From Lasiodiplodia sp. COLG20 (taxonomy: Eukaryota > Ascomycota > Dothideomycetes > Botryosphaeriales > Botryosphaeriaceae), in contig VNWV01000001.1 of NCBI GenBank assembly GCA_009801085.1, forward strand, positions 2,294,001 through 2,358,000: 64,000 nucleotides of DNA, read 5' to 3'. Below are positions 1 through 10,901 of this stretch, one piece after another (the stretch's first letter is position 1; every line of letters begins with the position of its first letter). The notes below the pieces were generated by a model. It worked only from the letters and a program-made list of their open reading frames with translations. It was not told the DNA's origin and made no database searches. The translations under genes and the position numbers were made by a program.

Positions 1-365
1 TGCGAGCCAGCGGAATGGCTCGGATGGAAGGGGGCGGAGAGAGAGATGTGCGGCGGAGTCGAGGGCGAGTAAAATAGGTGGTCGGGGGTTCGGCGCAAAC
101 CCTGTCGTTGGCCCCGTCATAAGCAGCCAAGCTTCACCGACCTCGTGCCCAGAGCTTTGACGTCCTGAGCTGCACATCTCCCGCGTCAACACATCACACC
201 GATTCCGACAACAAAACCTCCGCTCCTGTCCACGTCTCCCGCAGTGCGCGCGCATCCTCCTTGACTCCATCCGGAGGCCAGTCGTCTTATTCCTGGTCTG
301 CCACAGTCTTCCGCGTCTCACTACAGCTGCCCAACCGCACGTACCGCCGCCTCAACATCGCAACC
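1..365. other. upstream region of the Rab7 gene
   Basis: No coding exon is recognised here. The stretch is pyrimidine-rich near its right end and is best read as promoter and 5' leader of the Rab7 gene starting at 366. Confidence 0.5.
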
Positions 366-1320
366 ATGGCGTCGAGAAGAAAGGTCTTGCTCAAGGTGCG
401 CCGCCCACCCTCCGCGACGATAGGGGAACTAGACTGACGCAAAGTGAAGGTCATCATCCTCGGCGACAGTGGCGTCGGCAAGACCAGCTTGATGAATCAA
501 TATGTACGTCGTTCCCATCGCAGCCCATACCGCCTCCCACCCTTGTTGCTCATGATAATAACATCGGTTACACACAGGTGAACAAGAAGTTCAGCGCGAG
601 CTACAAGGCCACCATCGGCGCCGACTTCCTGACCAAAGAGGTCCTCGTCGATGATCGCTTGGTGACGATGCAGGTGGGTGAATGCCGACGAAGCCAATGG
701 GGCATACGCTGATGTCGGTATAGCTCTGGGATACCGCAGGACAAGAGCGCTTCCAGTCCCTCGGCGTTGCCTTCTACCGCGGTGCCGATTGCTGCGTCCT
801 TGTCTACGATGTGAACAACGCCAAGAGTTTCGACACCCTTGATAGCTGGAGGGACGAATTCCTGATCCAGGCGAGCCCCATGGATCCCGAGAGTTTCCCC
901 TTCGTATGGACCCAGGCTCCGATCTTACGTTGATTCAGTCTGTTGATTTTGGAACAGGTCGTTATCGGTAACAAGATTGATGTTGAGGAGAGCAAGCGCA
1001 TGGTAAGGATGGTTGCCTAGCGGGCGATGACGACAGGGCTGATTGTACATCCAGATCTCGACCAAGCGCGCCATGGCATTCTGCAACTCCAAGGGCGGCA
1101 TCCCCTATTTCGAGACCAGCGCCAAGGAGGCTATCAACGTCGAGCAGGCGTTTGAGGGTAGGGACCCCCCAACCGCTGGATTGATGATCCCCACTAATTG
1201 CGCCCCGCAGTCATCGCGCGCCAGGCCCTTGCGCAGGAGGAGGCAGGCGACTTCAACCAGGATTTCCCCGAGACGATACCCATCAACCTCGACGGCGACC
1301 GTGACGGTTGCGCGTGCTAG
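366..1320 (+). CDS. ypt7: Rab7-family small GTPase YPT7
   Basis: Rab GTPase of late endosomes and vacuoles; in yeast and filamentous fungi Ypt7/Rab7 drives homotypic vacuole fusion through the HOPS complex. Seven exons: 366-395, 450-503, 578-673, 724-903, 958-1002, 1055-1157, 1211-1320, giving 205 residues, the normal Rab7 length. All GTPase boxes are visible: P-loop GDSGVGKT at residues 15-22, the effector-loop TIGADF, WDTAGQE, NKID and ETSAK. The C-terminus ends CAC, the double-cysteine geranylgeranylation signal. The start is fixed by the Rab7-typical N-terminus [10 protein letters not shown]. Six introns in under 1 kb is typical for this gene in Pezizomycotina. Assignment is by strong family similarity; the vacuolar role is inferred from orthologues. 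Confidence 0.96.
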
Positions 1321-1934
1321 ACGGCTTCGCATCTCTTCCGTCGTTTTACTAGAGGATATGCGGTGGGGACGGTAACATTATACGAGTGATTCTGGTTCAT
1401 GGCCGAGGCGTTCTGATTGGTTCTATTTGTTCTTCCTGGCGGTCCGCAACAAGCGCTTAAAGAGGGCATCCCGGGTCTCGGATGTAATTTCGAATATGAT
1501 GCAACGCGAAAGAGTGTACATACGCGCGGAATGGTGATTTTGTTTGCAGGTCACGCGCGTGCCGCTGGATTGTTGCTATCAGGCGCCAAGCTTCCAGGAG
1601 CAGATGCGGCGTGCCGTCGGAAGCGAGACAGGGACATGTAGTGGGAACCTGCTGGCACGGAGGTCCCCAACTACCCTATGCAACACCAGATGTCAGATCC
1701 CTCTCTGCGCACCTGCCACCCCCTCGCGACCCGGCCCATGTGCAGCGCTCACGACCTCCATGCACCGCGAAGCCCGGGAAGTCGCCGCACCCTCGCTCCT
1801 CTCATCCCCGCAACCTAGTCTCTGCCGATAGCCTAAACATCTTGTCATCGCGCCCACACCTGCTTATCGGACCTTCCCATTCCATACACTGGGCGCTTCC
1901 GCCGAGGCCTGAAACATCCCGCAACAACACCACC
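1321..1934. other. intergenic, YPT7 to transporter
   Basis: About 0.6 kb between two plus-strand genes. Open frames here have no family resemblance and overlap each other. It presumably holds the YPT7 3' UTR and the promoter and 5' leader of the transporter; its last ~250 bases are C-rich, as fungal leaders often are. Confidence 0.5.
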
Positions 1935-3452
1935 ATGGACGGAGCGGTCAGGCCTGCGCTGGGCGCACGAACATCATCCGTTCACTCCGTCTCCCACAGT
2001 CTTTATAGCATATGGTCGGAAGGCAAGATGTCTCCACGCTGGCGGCACACCTTGGGCATAACTCTGCTGCTGGTCACGGTTTTGTTATGGACTGCCTCCA
2101 ACTTCCTCGCATCGGTGAGTGGCTCGCGACTCTTCTTCCCGTTCGCCGTGCCATGATATATTTTTCTTGCGCGCTCGCTCTGGTCTCGCAGGTGACGCTG
2201 ACAGGGGAACTGTATTCTTTTACCACCAGACTATTTTCGCCGACGACACGTACTCCAAGCCGTACTTCGTGACCTACGTCAACACTGCCTTCTTCGTCAT
2301 TCCTTTAGGTCCCATATTGTTTAGGCAAGCTCGCCGCGATCCCGAGCAGTTCCGCCAGCTGGCCGAAGCAGTCAAGCGGCCGTTTTCGAAGCGCAGCCGG
2401 AGCGCTTATGGACCGGTGAAAGAGCAGGAGGATGGCGCGGAAAGAGAAGCGTTCTTGGGGCAGCGGCAGGATGATGACTTCGGATCGGCGGATCTGGAGG
2501 CCACAGGCGCGTCGCAGACGTTGAGTGTGGAGCTGGGCGACCCACCACTGGCACACACGGAGGGGCTGACGTTCGTGGACACGGCGAAGCTGAGCTTCGA
2601 ATTCAGCCTCGTCTGGTTCTTGGTATGTTTGGCTTAAGTACTCGTCCGGCCGGTGCCACGAGGGGTTAAAGGAGACGGGTAACGGCTAACTCGCGTGCTT
2701 GTGTGCAGGCCAACTACTTCACCGCCGCTTGCCTCGAATACACTACCGTCGCTAGCAGCACGATCCTGACGTCAACCAGCAGTATTTGGACGCTCCTGTG
2801 CGGCGCCTTTATTGGGGTCGAGCACTTTACGATCCGCAAGCTGCTCGGTGTGCTCGCCTCGCTGGCCGGCATCGTGCTGATCAGCACGGTTGACATCTCG
2901 GGCACGAACAACAGCGACGAGAACCGTGGTTCCTTTCCGTCCAAGACGCAGGGTGAAATTGCACTGGGCGATGCGCTAGCATTCCTGTCGGCCGTCATGT
3001 ACGGCTTCTACGCAGTGCTGATGAAGAAGCGTATCGGTGACGAGTCACGCGTCAACATGCCCCTCTTCTTCGGCCTCGTCGGCCTCTTCAACGTGGTGGT
3101 CTTATGGCCAGGCTTCTTCCTGCTTGACGTTACCGGCATCGAGCCTTTCGAACTACCGCCCTCGTTCCGCGTCACTGCCATCGTGCTCGTCAACAGCGCC
3201 ACCTCACTTGTATCGGACATGTGCTGGGCTTACGCCATGCTGCTAACCGGTAGCCCGCTCGTTGTGACGGTTGGCTTGAGCATGACTATCCCATGCTCGC
3301 TGATCGGCCAAATCCTCATCAACGGTCAGATGAGCCACTGGGCCTACTGGATTGGCGCTGTCGTCGTGCTGGCCAGTTTCATCTTCGTGAACCATGAAGA
3401 AGTTAAGGAAGAAGAGGAGGCTGTGGAGGCACCAGTGTCGACAATCTTCTGA
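1935..3452 (+). CDS. DMT/SLC35F-type membrane transporter (YML018C/THI74-like)
   Basis: Multi-pass protein of the drug/metabolite transporter (EamA/SLC35F5) superfamily, similar in layout to the yeast vacuolar protein Yml018c and its paralogue Thi74. Three exons (1935-2114, 2230-2622, 2709-3452) encode 438 residues. The first helix lies about residues 38-58; a hydrophilic loop of ~120 residues follows the second, and the last exon carries about eight hydrophobic helices including the segment starting ANYFTAACLEYT that typifies this family. The exon 1/2 junction joins NFLAS to TIFADDTY, restoring the conserved reading frame. The C-terminal tail is acidic. The substrate is not known from sequence; yeast relatives sit in the vacuole or mitochondrial membrane. 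Confidence 0.88.
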
Positions 3453-4166
3453 TGAGGGATTGGTCGCACTGGGGAAGTAGGGTGATTCTCATGTTTATCC
3501 TATGTTTAGGGAACCCGCATATTTATGCATAGTTGGAAGACAGCATCACAGCGAGCGTTGTACGTATATCCAATTTTTTTTTCTTCATTAGGACCAAACG
3601 TCCTTCTATAGATGGGGAATTAATGACCGGTCATGGTATCTATGGGTTCGACTTTTTGCACGGTGTTGGAGGATCAGCAATAATACTCCATGCCGCCATG
3701 TTATCCTGCTTTTCTCTTTACCCTTTTTGTTTACTCTAGCCTCATTCCACACGGCTCCGGGGGATCCGTGTCTACCTGAATGCCGCAATGCTCGTGTTAC
3801 ATCAGTGCCAAAAAGAAATGACCGCTCGCAATTTTCTCCGCAAGCAATTACTCGACGTACGGGGGTAGTTGAAGCTACGATCCAGATGTAGATGTGTGTT
3901 CAACAATTCAAAATCCACATCCAGATGGTAGCTTCAACTACCCACGTCAGCAGAGCTCAGCTGCGGATAGAAATTAGTCACGATGGCTCAGATCTTTCGG
4001 CACCCACCTTGGTGTTTCCTGTTCTCATAGCCTGCAGCATGACACCCCTGAAGCTTTCCTGTAGACAGCTTGCAGAAGCCGCCCCGAATTCATCAATCCA
4101 ATAAACCAAATGCTCCTGGGGAAAAAGAAACTGGAATCATTCGGGCTCCAAGATGCTTCCATGGTC
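3453..4166. other. convergent intergenic region
   Basis: Lies between the 3' end of the transporter (+) and the 3' end of PUS4 (-), so both 3' UTRs should be here. Apart from the inverted repeat at 3863-3943 no structured element was recognised. Confidence 0.5.
3863..3943. repeat. 16-bp perfect inverted repeat, 49-bp loop
   Basis: The left arm at 3863-3878 (GGGTAGTTGAAGCTAC) is the exact reverse complement of the right arm at 3928-3943. The loop contains the word CCAGATG twice. Its position between two converging 3' ends suggests a transcript hairpin or the ends of a small decayed mobile element; no target-site duplication could be assigned. Confidence 0.85.
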
Positions 4167-5513
4167 TCAGTCCATCTCTGGGTCTTCATCCTCTACCGTC
4201 GCTGTCTTTGGCGGGGACTTCGATTTCTCCCTCTTCTCGGGAGACTTTGACCCTGCCTTCGGCTTCTCCTGCTCTTGATTCTCGCTTTGCTTCCTCGCTG
4301 TCCAGTCTTCAAGCAAAGTCGTGACCTTTGGACCCCAAACCGGCTCACCGGCCTGTAGATCATCGTACTCGAGCACATTCTTTCCAAGCTCGAATTCTCC
4401 TTGCTGCGTGCGGACGAGGTATGTCATACAAGCCAAGCTGTTGACGGCGGCGCCGAGATCGTGGCAGAGTGTGCGGACGTAGAAGCCGGAGGAGACGGTC
4501 ATGCGAATCAGAGCGGCAGCAGCGTTAGCGCCGTTGTCAGCAGGGGTAGTAGTCGATTCTTCGGCGGCCGTCTTTGTGGGTGCTTCGCTGGTCTCGGTGG
4601 CAGTGGTCTCTGCGGGCTCTGCTCCGGACTCTGCCTTAATCTTCTTCTCGGGGATCTCTTCAGTTGGACCGCCCTCCTCCCGCTTCCTCTTTTCTCCCGC
4701 AGCGGCTGAGTCGTCCCCTTTCTGACTCGGTAGTGACGCCTTGAGAGTAGCGTCTTTCTCCTCCGCTGTAGCGTCCATCTCTTCCTGAGGATATCTCCAG
4801 TTGTGAGTGCCTGGCTCAAACCAATCCACCAACTCGAGATTGTACACCGTGACAGGCCTCTCTTTCATCTTGGGTGGCTCTCCACCCTCACGCATGATCT
4901 CGTACGCCTTCTTGCCGTCGAACTTAATCGCGGAGTACACCGGCGGCGTCTGCATGATGTTGCCCTTGAACTTTTCTAGCGCCTTCTCCACCATATCCCT
5001 CGTGACGTGCGCATACGGCGCGCGGCCCATGATCTTGCCCGTGTTGTCGAACGTATCAGTCGCGCAGCCGAACAAGACGGTGGACTCGTACGTCTTCTGG
5101 CAGCTGGTGAGGTATTTTCCGAGCGCCTTGGTGCCGCTGCCGACGCCGAGGATGAGCACACCGGTGGCTAGCGGGTCAAGGGTGCCACCGTGACCGAGCT
5201 TGACGCGCTGCGTGCGGTTCGGGCCTTTCCTTTTGCGGTACTGGTCGCGCTTCTTACGTTTCTCCAGCATGACGGCGGCGCGTTCGGCCTCGAGATTGGG
5301 CTGGAAGAGCTCAGACGGATTGAAGTGATTCTCGACGTCACGGATGACCTGGGCTGAGGAGATTCCCAAGGGCTTGTGGATGGCTAGGTGGGAGCGGAAG
5401 AAGAGCGCGTTAGGTCATTCTCGAAGGGAGCTTCTACTAGCTCATGGCGGGAGGAACTGTGATGGCATACCAAAGACTCCTTCCAGGAGCTGCGGCTTGC
5501 TTGCGGAGGACAT
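4167..5513 (-). CDS. pus4: tRNA pseudouridine synthase PUS4 (TruB family)
   Basis: Makes pseudouridine 55 in the T-arm of tRNAs. Two exons: 5471-5513 and 4167-5383, 419 residues. Splicing joins the start peptide MSSASKPQLLEGVF to AIHKPLGISSAQ, the conserved TruB N-terminal motif, which decides both the start and the intron. The catalytic motif GGTLDPLATGV is present with the nucleophilic aspartate at about residue 84, followed by the conserved KTYES and PPVYSAIK blocks. A ~100-residue Ala/Glu/Lys/Thr-rich low-complexity insertion interrupts the catalytic domain before the conserved SSGFYVRTLCHDLG segment, and a charged Lys/Ser/Glu tail ends the protein. Such insertions are common in fungal Pus4. 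It starts 555 bp from the RFTS gene, transcribed away from it. Confidence 0.94.
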
Positions 5514-6069
5514 GGCGGCGCGTCTAAGCGTAGGCGCGAAACCAAACATGCGGGGTTGGAGAGGGTGAAGCAATGGTCGGGTGAGGGAGGTGGTAAAAGT
5601 CAAAGAAAGCTCGCAGCTGACGTCGGCAGTGGATGTGGCCGAGCCCGCGTCACCTAGGTTTTTTCACTTCTCAGCCCTACGCGCCCGCTTCCTGCAGGAA
5701 GGGCAAAAAGTTAGGCTGGGGCGCGCCTCGGCAGATGCGCCTGCCTGCGTCCGCGCGCTGATGCCTGTGCTTTTCGTGCCTGTGCCCGCATTCTTTCAGC
5801 CGCGCTCTGTGATACTTCTACCCGCACACATCAGAAGCGGCGGCAGCCACCATCAAAACCCACTCACGGCATCAGTGACACACACCTCACATCAATTAAT
5901 CCCCAGCATGTCAAGGGCGAATGCAATAGCCAGCACCCCGACGAAGAAGACGACGCCGACGCCGCCTAGCCCGAGCGCCCGCGACGAGTCGCCCTCATAG
6001 CAGCTGCAAGCCTCGCCCGAGTCACACCAGCTCTAGTCAACCGACACCGCCGCCTACCACCCCGATACC
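5514..6069. other. divergent promoter, PUS4 / RFTS gene
   Basis: The two flanking genes are transcribed away from here, so the stretch carries both promoters and both 5' leaders. The open frame at 5581-6000 has no recognisable family. No TATA box was recognised. Confidence 0.5.
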
Positions 6070-8061
6070 ATGGCACCGCACAACACCACCGCCGGCGGCA
6101 GCCCGCTCCGCGAGACCGACGTTCTGAAGCCGCACGACCCAGCCCTCACAGACGAGAACGAGTGGGAGGAATTCCAGCTCGCCGCCGCAGAGGTGCGCGA
6201 CCCGGCGACGGGCGCCCCGGCGAGCCTGCTGCACGCCGACGCCGTGTCGCCGGTGACGGTGGTCGGGCGGCTGGAGCCTGTGCCGCGCTCGCAGGCCCAC
6301 CTGCTGGCCGCGTCGGCGCCCTCGCTCTTCCCGCGCGCCGGCCTACCCGTCGAGCTGACCAACGTGACGCGCTTCGCCTACGGCCAGTACGACGACGGCG
6401 AGGTCGCCATCTGGGCCGCCGGCCAGGCCGGCTGGTTCAAAATTGCGGAGCCGCCCGCGGCCCGGGGTGGCAACAACGCGTACAAAGACATCTTCAAGGA
6501 CATGGTCGACGCGATCAATGTCTTGTACTTTTTGGCCGACGTGTATCGTGAGAATCGGGGTGATGGGTCCGCGAAGGCCATCTTCAAGCGCTATGCCACG
6601 GAGAATCCGAACAGGTTTTCGGGCCCAAAGCAAGCCGCCGAGGCGATATATAAGCATAAGGAGTTTTTGATCTTATCGATGCTGAGGGGTAAGGAGTTAG
6701 AAGATCCAGCATGGAATTACACGGATATCTTCCTGCACCTGAAGAGTAAGTTTCCGGTGGAGTATGAAGCGATGGAGAGAAAGGAGGCGGGCAAAGTGGG
6801 GCTGGATAAGAGGAAGAAGAGTAAGAGGGGGACGCCGAGTCAGAAGGCCGGGAGCCAGGAGACTGAGTCGACAGATGATGGCAGGAAGAAAGCCCTAAAA
6901 CCCGGTTCGGCACCGAAGAAAGATGACAATTGGTGGGAGGGGAAGGTAATTTGGGAGATGATGCAGAAGGTGCAAATCCAGGGACTGCTTGCGCCCAAGA
7001 ACATGACTGTCACGAACTTTGCGAAAGTTATGGTGCGGAAATTTGAGGTGGACGATGAAGACTTGGCGGCAGACTATATCAGGGCGCATGCAACAGCTCT
7101 GATGTACATGATGGCACACAAGAGGAAGCCGGCCGTTCAGTGGACAGAACAGCCGGTCTATACGGAGCTGTCGCAGGTTAAGCTGTCTTCTAGTGCTTTG
7201 AGACGAACATCGAGGCTTGAAATCCGCCGGAGGAGAGACCCACTACCTGATCCGGAACCAGAATTAGCCCAACTAGGGGTTGAGCAAGACTCATCCTCAG
7301 AGGATATTCCGGCACCAGCTCCTCGGCGTGGACGGAAAGCAAGACAGTCTCTCCTCAGACCCAAGAGCAGCAAGTATTCTGGAAAGGGCATGACTCGAAG
7401 CGGAAAATCATATCACAGAAGCAGTGGGGACGAGGATGAAGACGACACAGACGCGCCAGAAGTCACATCTCCACCGAAGCGCAAAATTGAAGCAGACGAA
7501 GATAACACTATGCGCAAGCGACAGAGCAGCCGGAGTCAGATCCAACTAACCCAGGGGGTATCCCCTCCTGACTCGGACGACGAAAGGAAGGAGAGTCTTC
7601 CTCTGCGTTGGAAAACGCCACAGAGCCAGAGAGGCACAGCAAACTTCATCCCCACACTTCTCTCGGAGCCAGCGGCGTCAGTGGAAGCGAACTCGCCTGG
7701 GGACATATGGCGCTGCACGCATGACGGATGCATGCATAAAGTGTATGGCGCGAGTTTGGACGAGTCGCAGGTGCTAATTGCGGAGCACTTGGACGAGCAT
7801 GACGCAAAAAGGAAAGAGGCGGTCGCGTTGGCCAGAAGCGAGGAACTGCGAAGTAACCTTCCTGTCAGGTGAGTTTAGGCCGCATTGAGGAACATTCACC
7901 GAGATCTACGAGGGCTAATGTGGGGAACGGCCAGCAACCTGATAAAGCGGATCCGCGAGATGGCGGACTCGCAGCACAACGTGCAGCTGATGGGCCTGGC
8001 GGGACTCGGCACGTCAACCGAGGAGCAAGCTTTCCCGGCGCCCATACAAAGACAGTTCTGA
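6070..8061 (+). CDS. RFTS-domain protein, Raf2/DIM-7-like
   Basis: Two exons, 6070-7868 and 7935-8061, 641 residues. Residues ~30-230 look like the replication-foci-targeting-sequence (RFTS) domain of DNMT1: ENEWEEFQLAAAEVRD, then VTRFAYGQYDDGE, then IWAAGQAGWFKI. No methyltransferase domain follows. The middle is charged and disordered, with Lys/Arg clusters. Near the C-terminus the block WRCTHDGC...HLDEH has CxxxxC and HxxxxH pairs of a C2H2-like zinc finger. The second exon adds a helix-like NLIKRIREMA end and restores the frame exactly. RFTS plus a C-terminal finger in a ~640-residue protein recalls fission yeast Raf2 and Neurospora DIM-7, adaptors of the Clr4/DIM-5 H3K9 methyltransferase-CUL4 complex; that link is inference. 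Confidence 0.8.
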
Positions 8062-8729
8062 TGTTTCGTTTGTTCTTGTAGAGAGGCGTGTTTGAGCATG
8101 GTTTGAAGGCGTTTCTGCGGCATTATTCCGGGACTGGGATGTGGATGAATGGATGGAGACGCGCCGTGTGGAGACTCAGGTGAGCAGCATTCTTGGCGAT
8201 ACGGATTCCTCTTTTCTTCCTCAGGGTTTGGGAGGTCGGTGTAGAGTAGGGAGAAGAGGAAGTGGAAACACGGCTTGCGCGCCTCGGCTTGCCAGCTGGG
8301 GGTTCGCCACCCGCTTGTTCTGAAACACGGGCAGACTCTCTTGTTTGAGCATGCCGTTTCCCCCCTATCGGCGCGTTTGTGCTCTTCCAGTGCCATGAAG
8401 AAGGTGAGAGCTGATGATACAGTTGCTGAATCAGCGGCGGCCGTTCGCTTGACCGCCCGTTCGACCCCGATCCCCCCGAACTTTATCGAGGATCATTGAT
8501 CAATAGTTTCGAGTGGGCCGCTTAGCCCTGCACGGCGGCGCCGAATCTTCGACGCGTTTACGGATGGCGTTCGGTTGGCCCAATCAAGCCAGCTTGGCGG
8601 ATGCTACGCCGCACGCCTGCCAATGCGGCTCAGTCGTCGCCCTCCAAGCCTCCTCAACCCCTCTCTACGCCGTACCGCAGCCTCTGACCGCAATGCAACC
8701 ACCATCCCCAGTTCTCCTGCGCGGCCGCC
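8062..8729. other. intergenic, RFTS gene to Zn2Cys6 gene
   Basis: Between two plus-strand genes. No coding similarity was seen; it presumably contains the RFTS gene 3' UTR and the promoter of the transcription factor. Confidence 0.45.
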
Positions 8730-10901
8730 ATGATGGACTCGATTCCCGCACCCAGTGGAGCAGCGCCCGCTGAGCTGGCCGGGACCAGGACTTGTCACTT
8801 CTGCCGGACGCGCGGGCTCCGCTGCTCAGGACAGTCAGTATGCGACGCCTGTCGCGCCCACGACGTCGAGTGCGCGTATGCGGCGTACGGTGGCGCCCGC
8901 CAACCGAACAAGCCTCTCTACAACCCGCCGAGGACCGAGATTCTCAGCGGATACGCGTCTCCCGGTCCCAGTCTCGCCTCGACCGCTGCCACGCCGTCCG
9001 AGACGTCAGGAGCCCAGAGACAGCTCTTCGATGAGCTGGAGCACGTTGCCCACCGGCTGTTCGTCCAAACCCACGTCATCCCGGCCGCCGAGCTTCAGCG
9101 GAGCGGCTACTGGCATGGCGCCGCCACGCGGGATCCGCCTCCCACTGGCCTGAAGCTACCGTACCGAGACGTCTTCAACGGTTTAGCGCAATCCATCGTC
9201 GAACTCTTCTTGATCCGCTTTAACTCGTTAGGATGCTCCCCCCGCGAGCAGACGACCCTCACGGATTTGAGCAAACTGTTTTTTCAGCAACAACCCCTGC
9301 CCTCGTTCAGCATTTTTGCTTCGCCAATCCCGCCGCAGAGCTTCGCCGATCGTAAAGTACAGCAGCTGATTGAAGTCTGGTTCGCTCACCACCCCTTATC
9401 TTTCGTGCTCTCCAAGACCTTGCTACTCCAGTCTTATCGCAATGGCACACATGATAGCGAGCTATTGGCATTGGTCCTCGCTGAGGCCAGTTTCCTCGTC
9501 GGTCATCAAGATGTGAACTCTGCCGAGGCCTTCGTCCAAGCAGCGCGAGCGCGGGTGCTTGAACGTCCGGCGCTTTCACTCTCAACCACGCAAGCGCTAG
9601 TTCTCTTGGGCTGGCATGACTTCTGCCTGAACCTTCCGCGCCAAGGATATTGCTACCTCGAATTCGCGCGTATGGTAGCCGCCCAATGTCTCAGCGAGTC
9701 TCGTCAAGCATCTCCAGGCGACAACCACATGAATGGCGTCAACCTCGAAACCGTCGAGACGGAGCTTTTCCAGCGCATATACTGGCTCACATCCTCGGTT
9801 GCGCTTTGGGTCTCCCTGCAGCACTCCTGCCCCGATTTCGACGTCCTTTCCCCTCTCGACACCGCTTCTCTCCCTCCTGCCGATCTTTCGACCTCCACGG
9901 TTTACTCGCTCGATGAGACCTCGGGTAATATCGCCTCTTTGGTCGCCCAAAAAACCGGTGTCCGCGAGCTCTGGTCGCTCGCCCACTTGACGTCCACAAT
10001 CGCCCCGATCTTCAAGCTCTGCCTGCTCCAGCGTCGCCATGGATCCTCAGACACGGCCGCGTCAGCAGCAGCGCAACAACCATACTGGACAGCGCCAACG
10101 CCACCACCCATGCCGCCCCGCCCCCTGCTAACCTCGCAGCCCATCCGCGCCCTCCTCGCCGACGCGCGCAGCCGTCTCCCCGCCCAGCTCGACCACAGCA
10201 ACCCGTCGCAAACCTTCACGTGCTCCGCGTACCAGCTCCTCGCCATCCACGCCGCATTCTTCTTCGCGCCGCCTAACCCGACGCCGACGACGATGTCAAT
10301 GGACGACGGACAGCAGCAGGGCGGCGGCAAAGGCATCAATGCCGGAGAGGTGCTGCAATCGATCCAGACCTTCCTCGCCGCAACGCAGACACTGCAGCGG
10401 CAGGCGGCGCTGCAGGACCTGTTCGGCGGGCGCGACCACGACGTCCGCACGGCGCCGTGGGTGGTCCTGGGCCTGGACACGTGCGGGCGCGCGGTGGCGC
10501 GGCTGCGGCAGGGAGGAGCGGCGGCGCATAAGGCCGTCCAGGAGGCGGCGGAGCACCTGTGGGACGCGAGCGGGCATCAGAAGCTAAGGAGCGAGCCGGG
10601 GTTGCGGATCGTGAGGGAGAGGTTGGCGCGGTTGGTCGGGAAGGAGGCCGTGCAGAGGCAGCAGCAGCAACAGCAACAGCAACAGCAGCAGGCAGCGCAG
10701 TCGCCGTCTTCGCTGTCGCCGAGTTCGATCCTGCCGTCCCAGCATGAGGAGTTGTGGACGGGCGGCATCGGGGGGCTGGAGGTTACGTGGTCGGGGGAGC
10801 CGGATTTGAGCAATTCGGCGGCGGACTTGTTGGATGCGGTGGGGGCGCCAGGGGCGCCGGAGGACGACTTTTTTGGGGAGTGGAATCCTGTGATGTACTG
10901 A
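8730..10901 (+). CDS. Zn2Cys6 fungal transcription factor
   Basis: Single-exon gene, 723 residues. An N-terminal binuclear zinc cluster has cysteines at 22, 25, 32, 38, 41 and 48 (spacing C-2-C-6-C-5-C-2-C-6-C), the fungal Zn2Cys6 DNA-binding pattern. It is less lysine-rich between Cys2 and Cys3 than most (CRTRGLRC). The central ~400 residues are hydrophobic-helical and fit the fungal-specific regulatory region, with a YRDVFNGLAQSIVELFLIRFN block and a YWLTSSVALWVSLQHS block. Eleven glutamines at 10659-10691 and an acidic, aromatic C-terminus (DDFFGEWNPVMY) look like activation segments. A second ATG immediately follows the first, at 8733. The regulated pathway cannot be told; neighbours give no cluster context. 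Confidence 0.92.
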   Translation: MMDSIPAPSGAAPAELAGTRTCHFCRTRGLRCSGQSVCDACRAHDVECAYAAYGGARQPNKPLYNPPRTEILSGYASPGPSLASTAATPSETSGAQRQLFDELEHVAHRLFVQTHVIPAAELQRSGYWHGAATRDPPPTGLKLPYRDVFNGLAQSIVELFLIRFNSLGCSPREQTTLTDLSKLFFQQQPLPSFSIFASPIPPQSFADRKVQQLIEVWFAHHPLSFVLSKTLLLQSYRNGTHDSELLALVLAEASFLVGHQDVNSAEAFVQAARARVLERPALSLSTTQALVLLGWHDFCLNLPRQGYCYLEFARMVAAQCLSESRQASPGDNHMNGVNLETVETELFQRIYWLTSSVALWVSLQHSCPDFDVLSPLDTASLPPADLSTSTVYSLDETSGNIASLVAQKTGVRELWSLAHLTSTIAPIFKLCLLQRRHGSSDTAASAAAQQPYWTAPTPPPMPPRPLLTSQPIRALLADARSRLPAQLDHSNPSQTFTCSAYQLLAIHAAFFFAPPNPTPTTMSMDDGQQQGGGKGINAGEVLQSIQTFLAATQTLQRQAALQDLFGGRDHDVRTAPWVVLGLDTCGRAVARLRQGGAAAHKAVQEAAEHLWDASGHQKLRSEPGLRIVRERLARLVGKEAVQRQQQQQQQQQQQAAQSPSSLSPSSILPSQHEELWTGGIGGLEVTWSGEPDLSNSAADLLDAVGAPGAPEDDFFGEWNPVMY
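10659..10691 (+). repeat. CAG/CAA microsatellite (11 Gln)
   Basis: Eleven consecutive CAG or CAA codons inside the Zn2Cys6 gene encode a polyglutamine tract. Confidence 0.9.
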
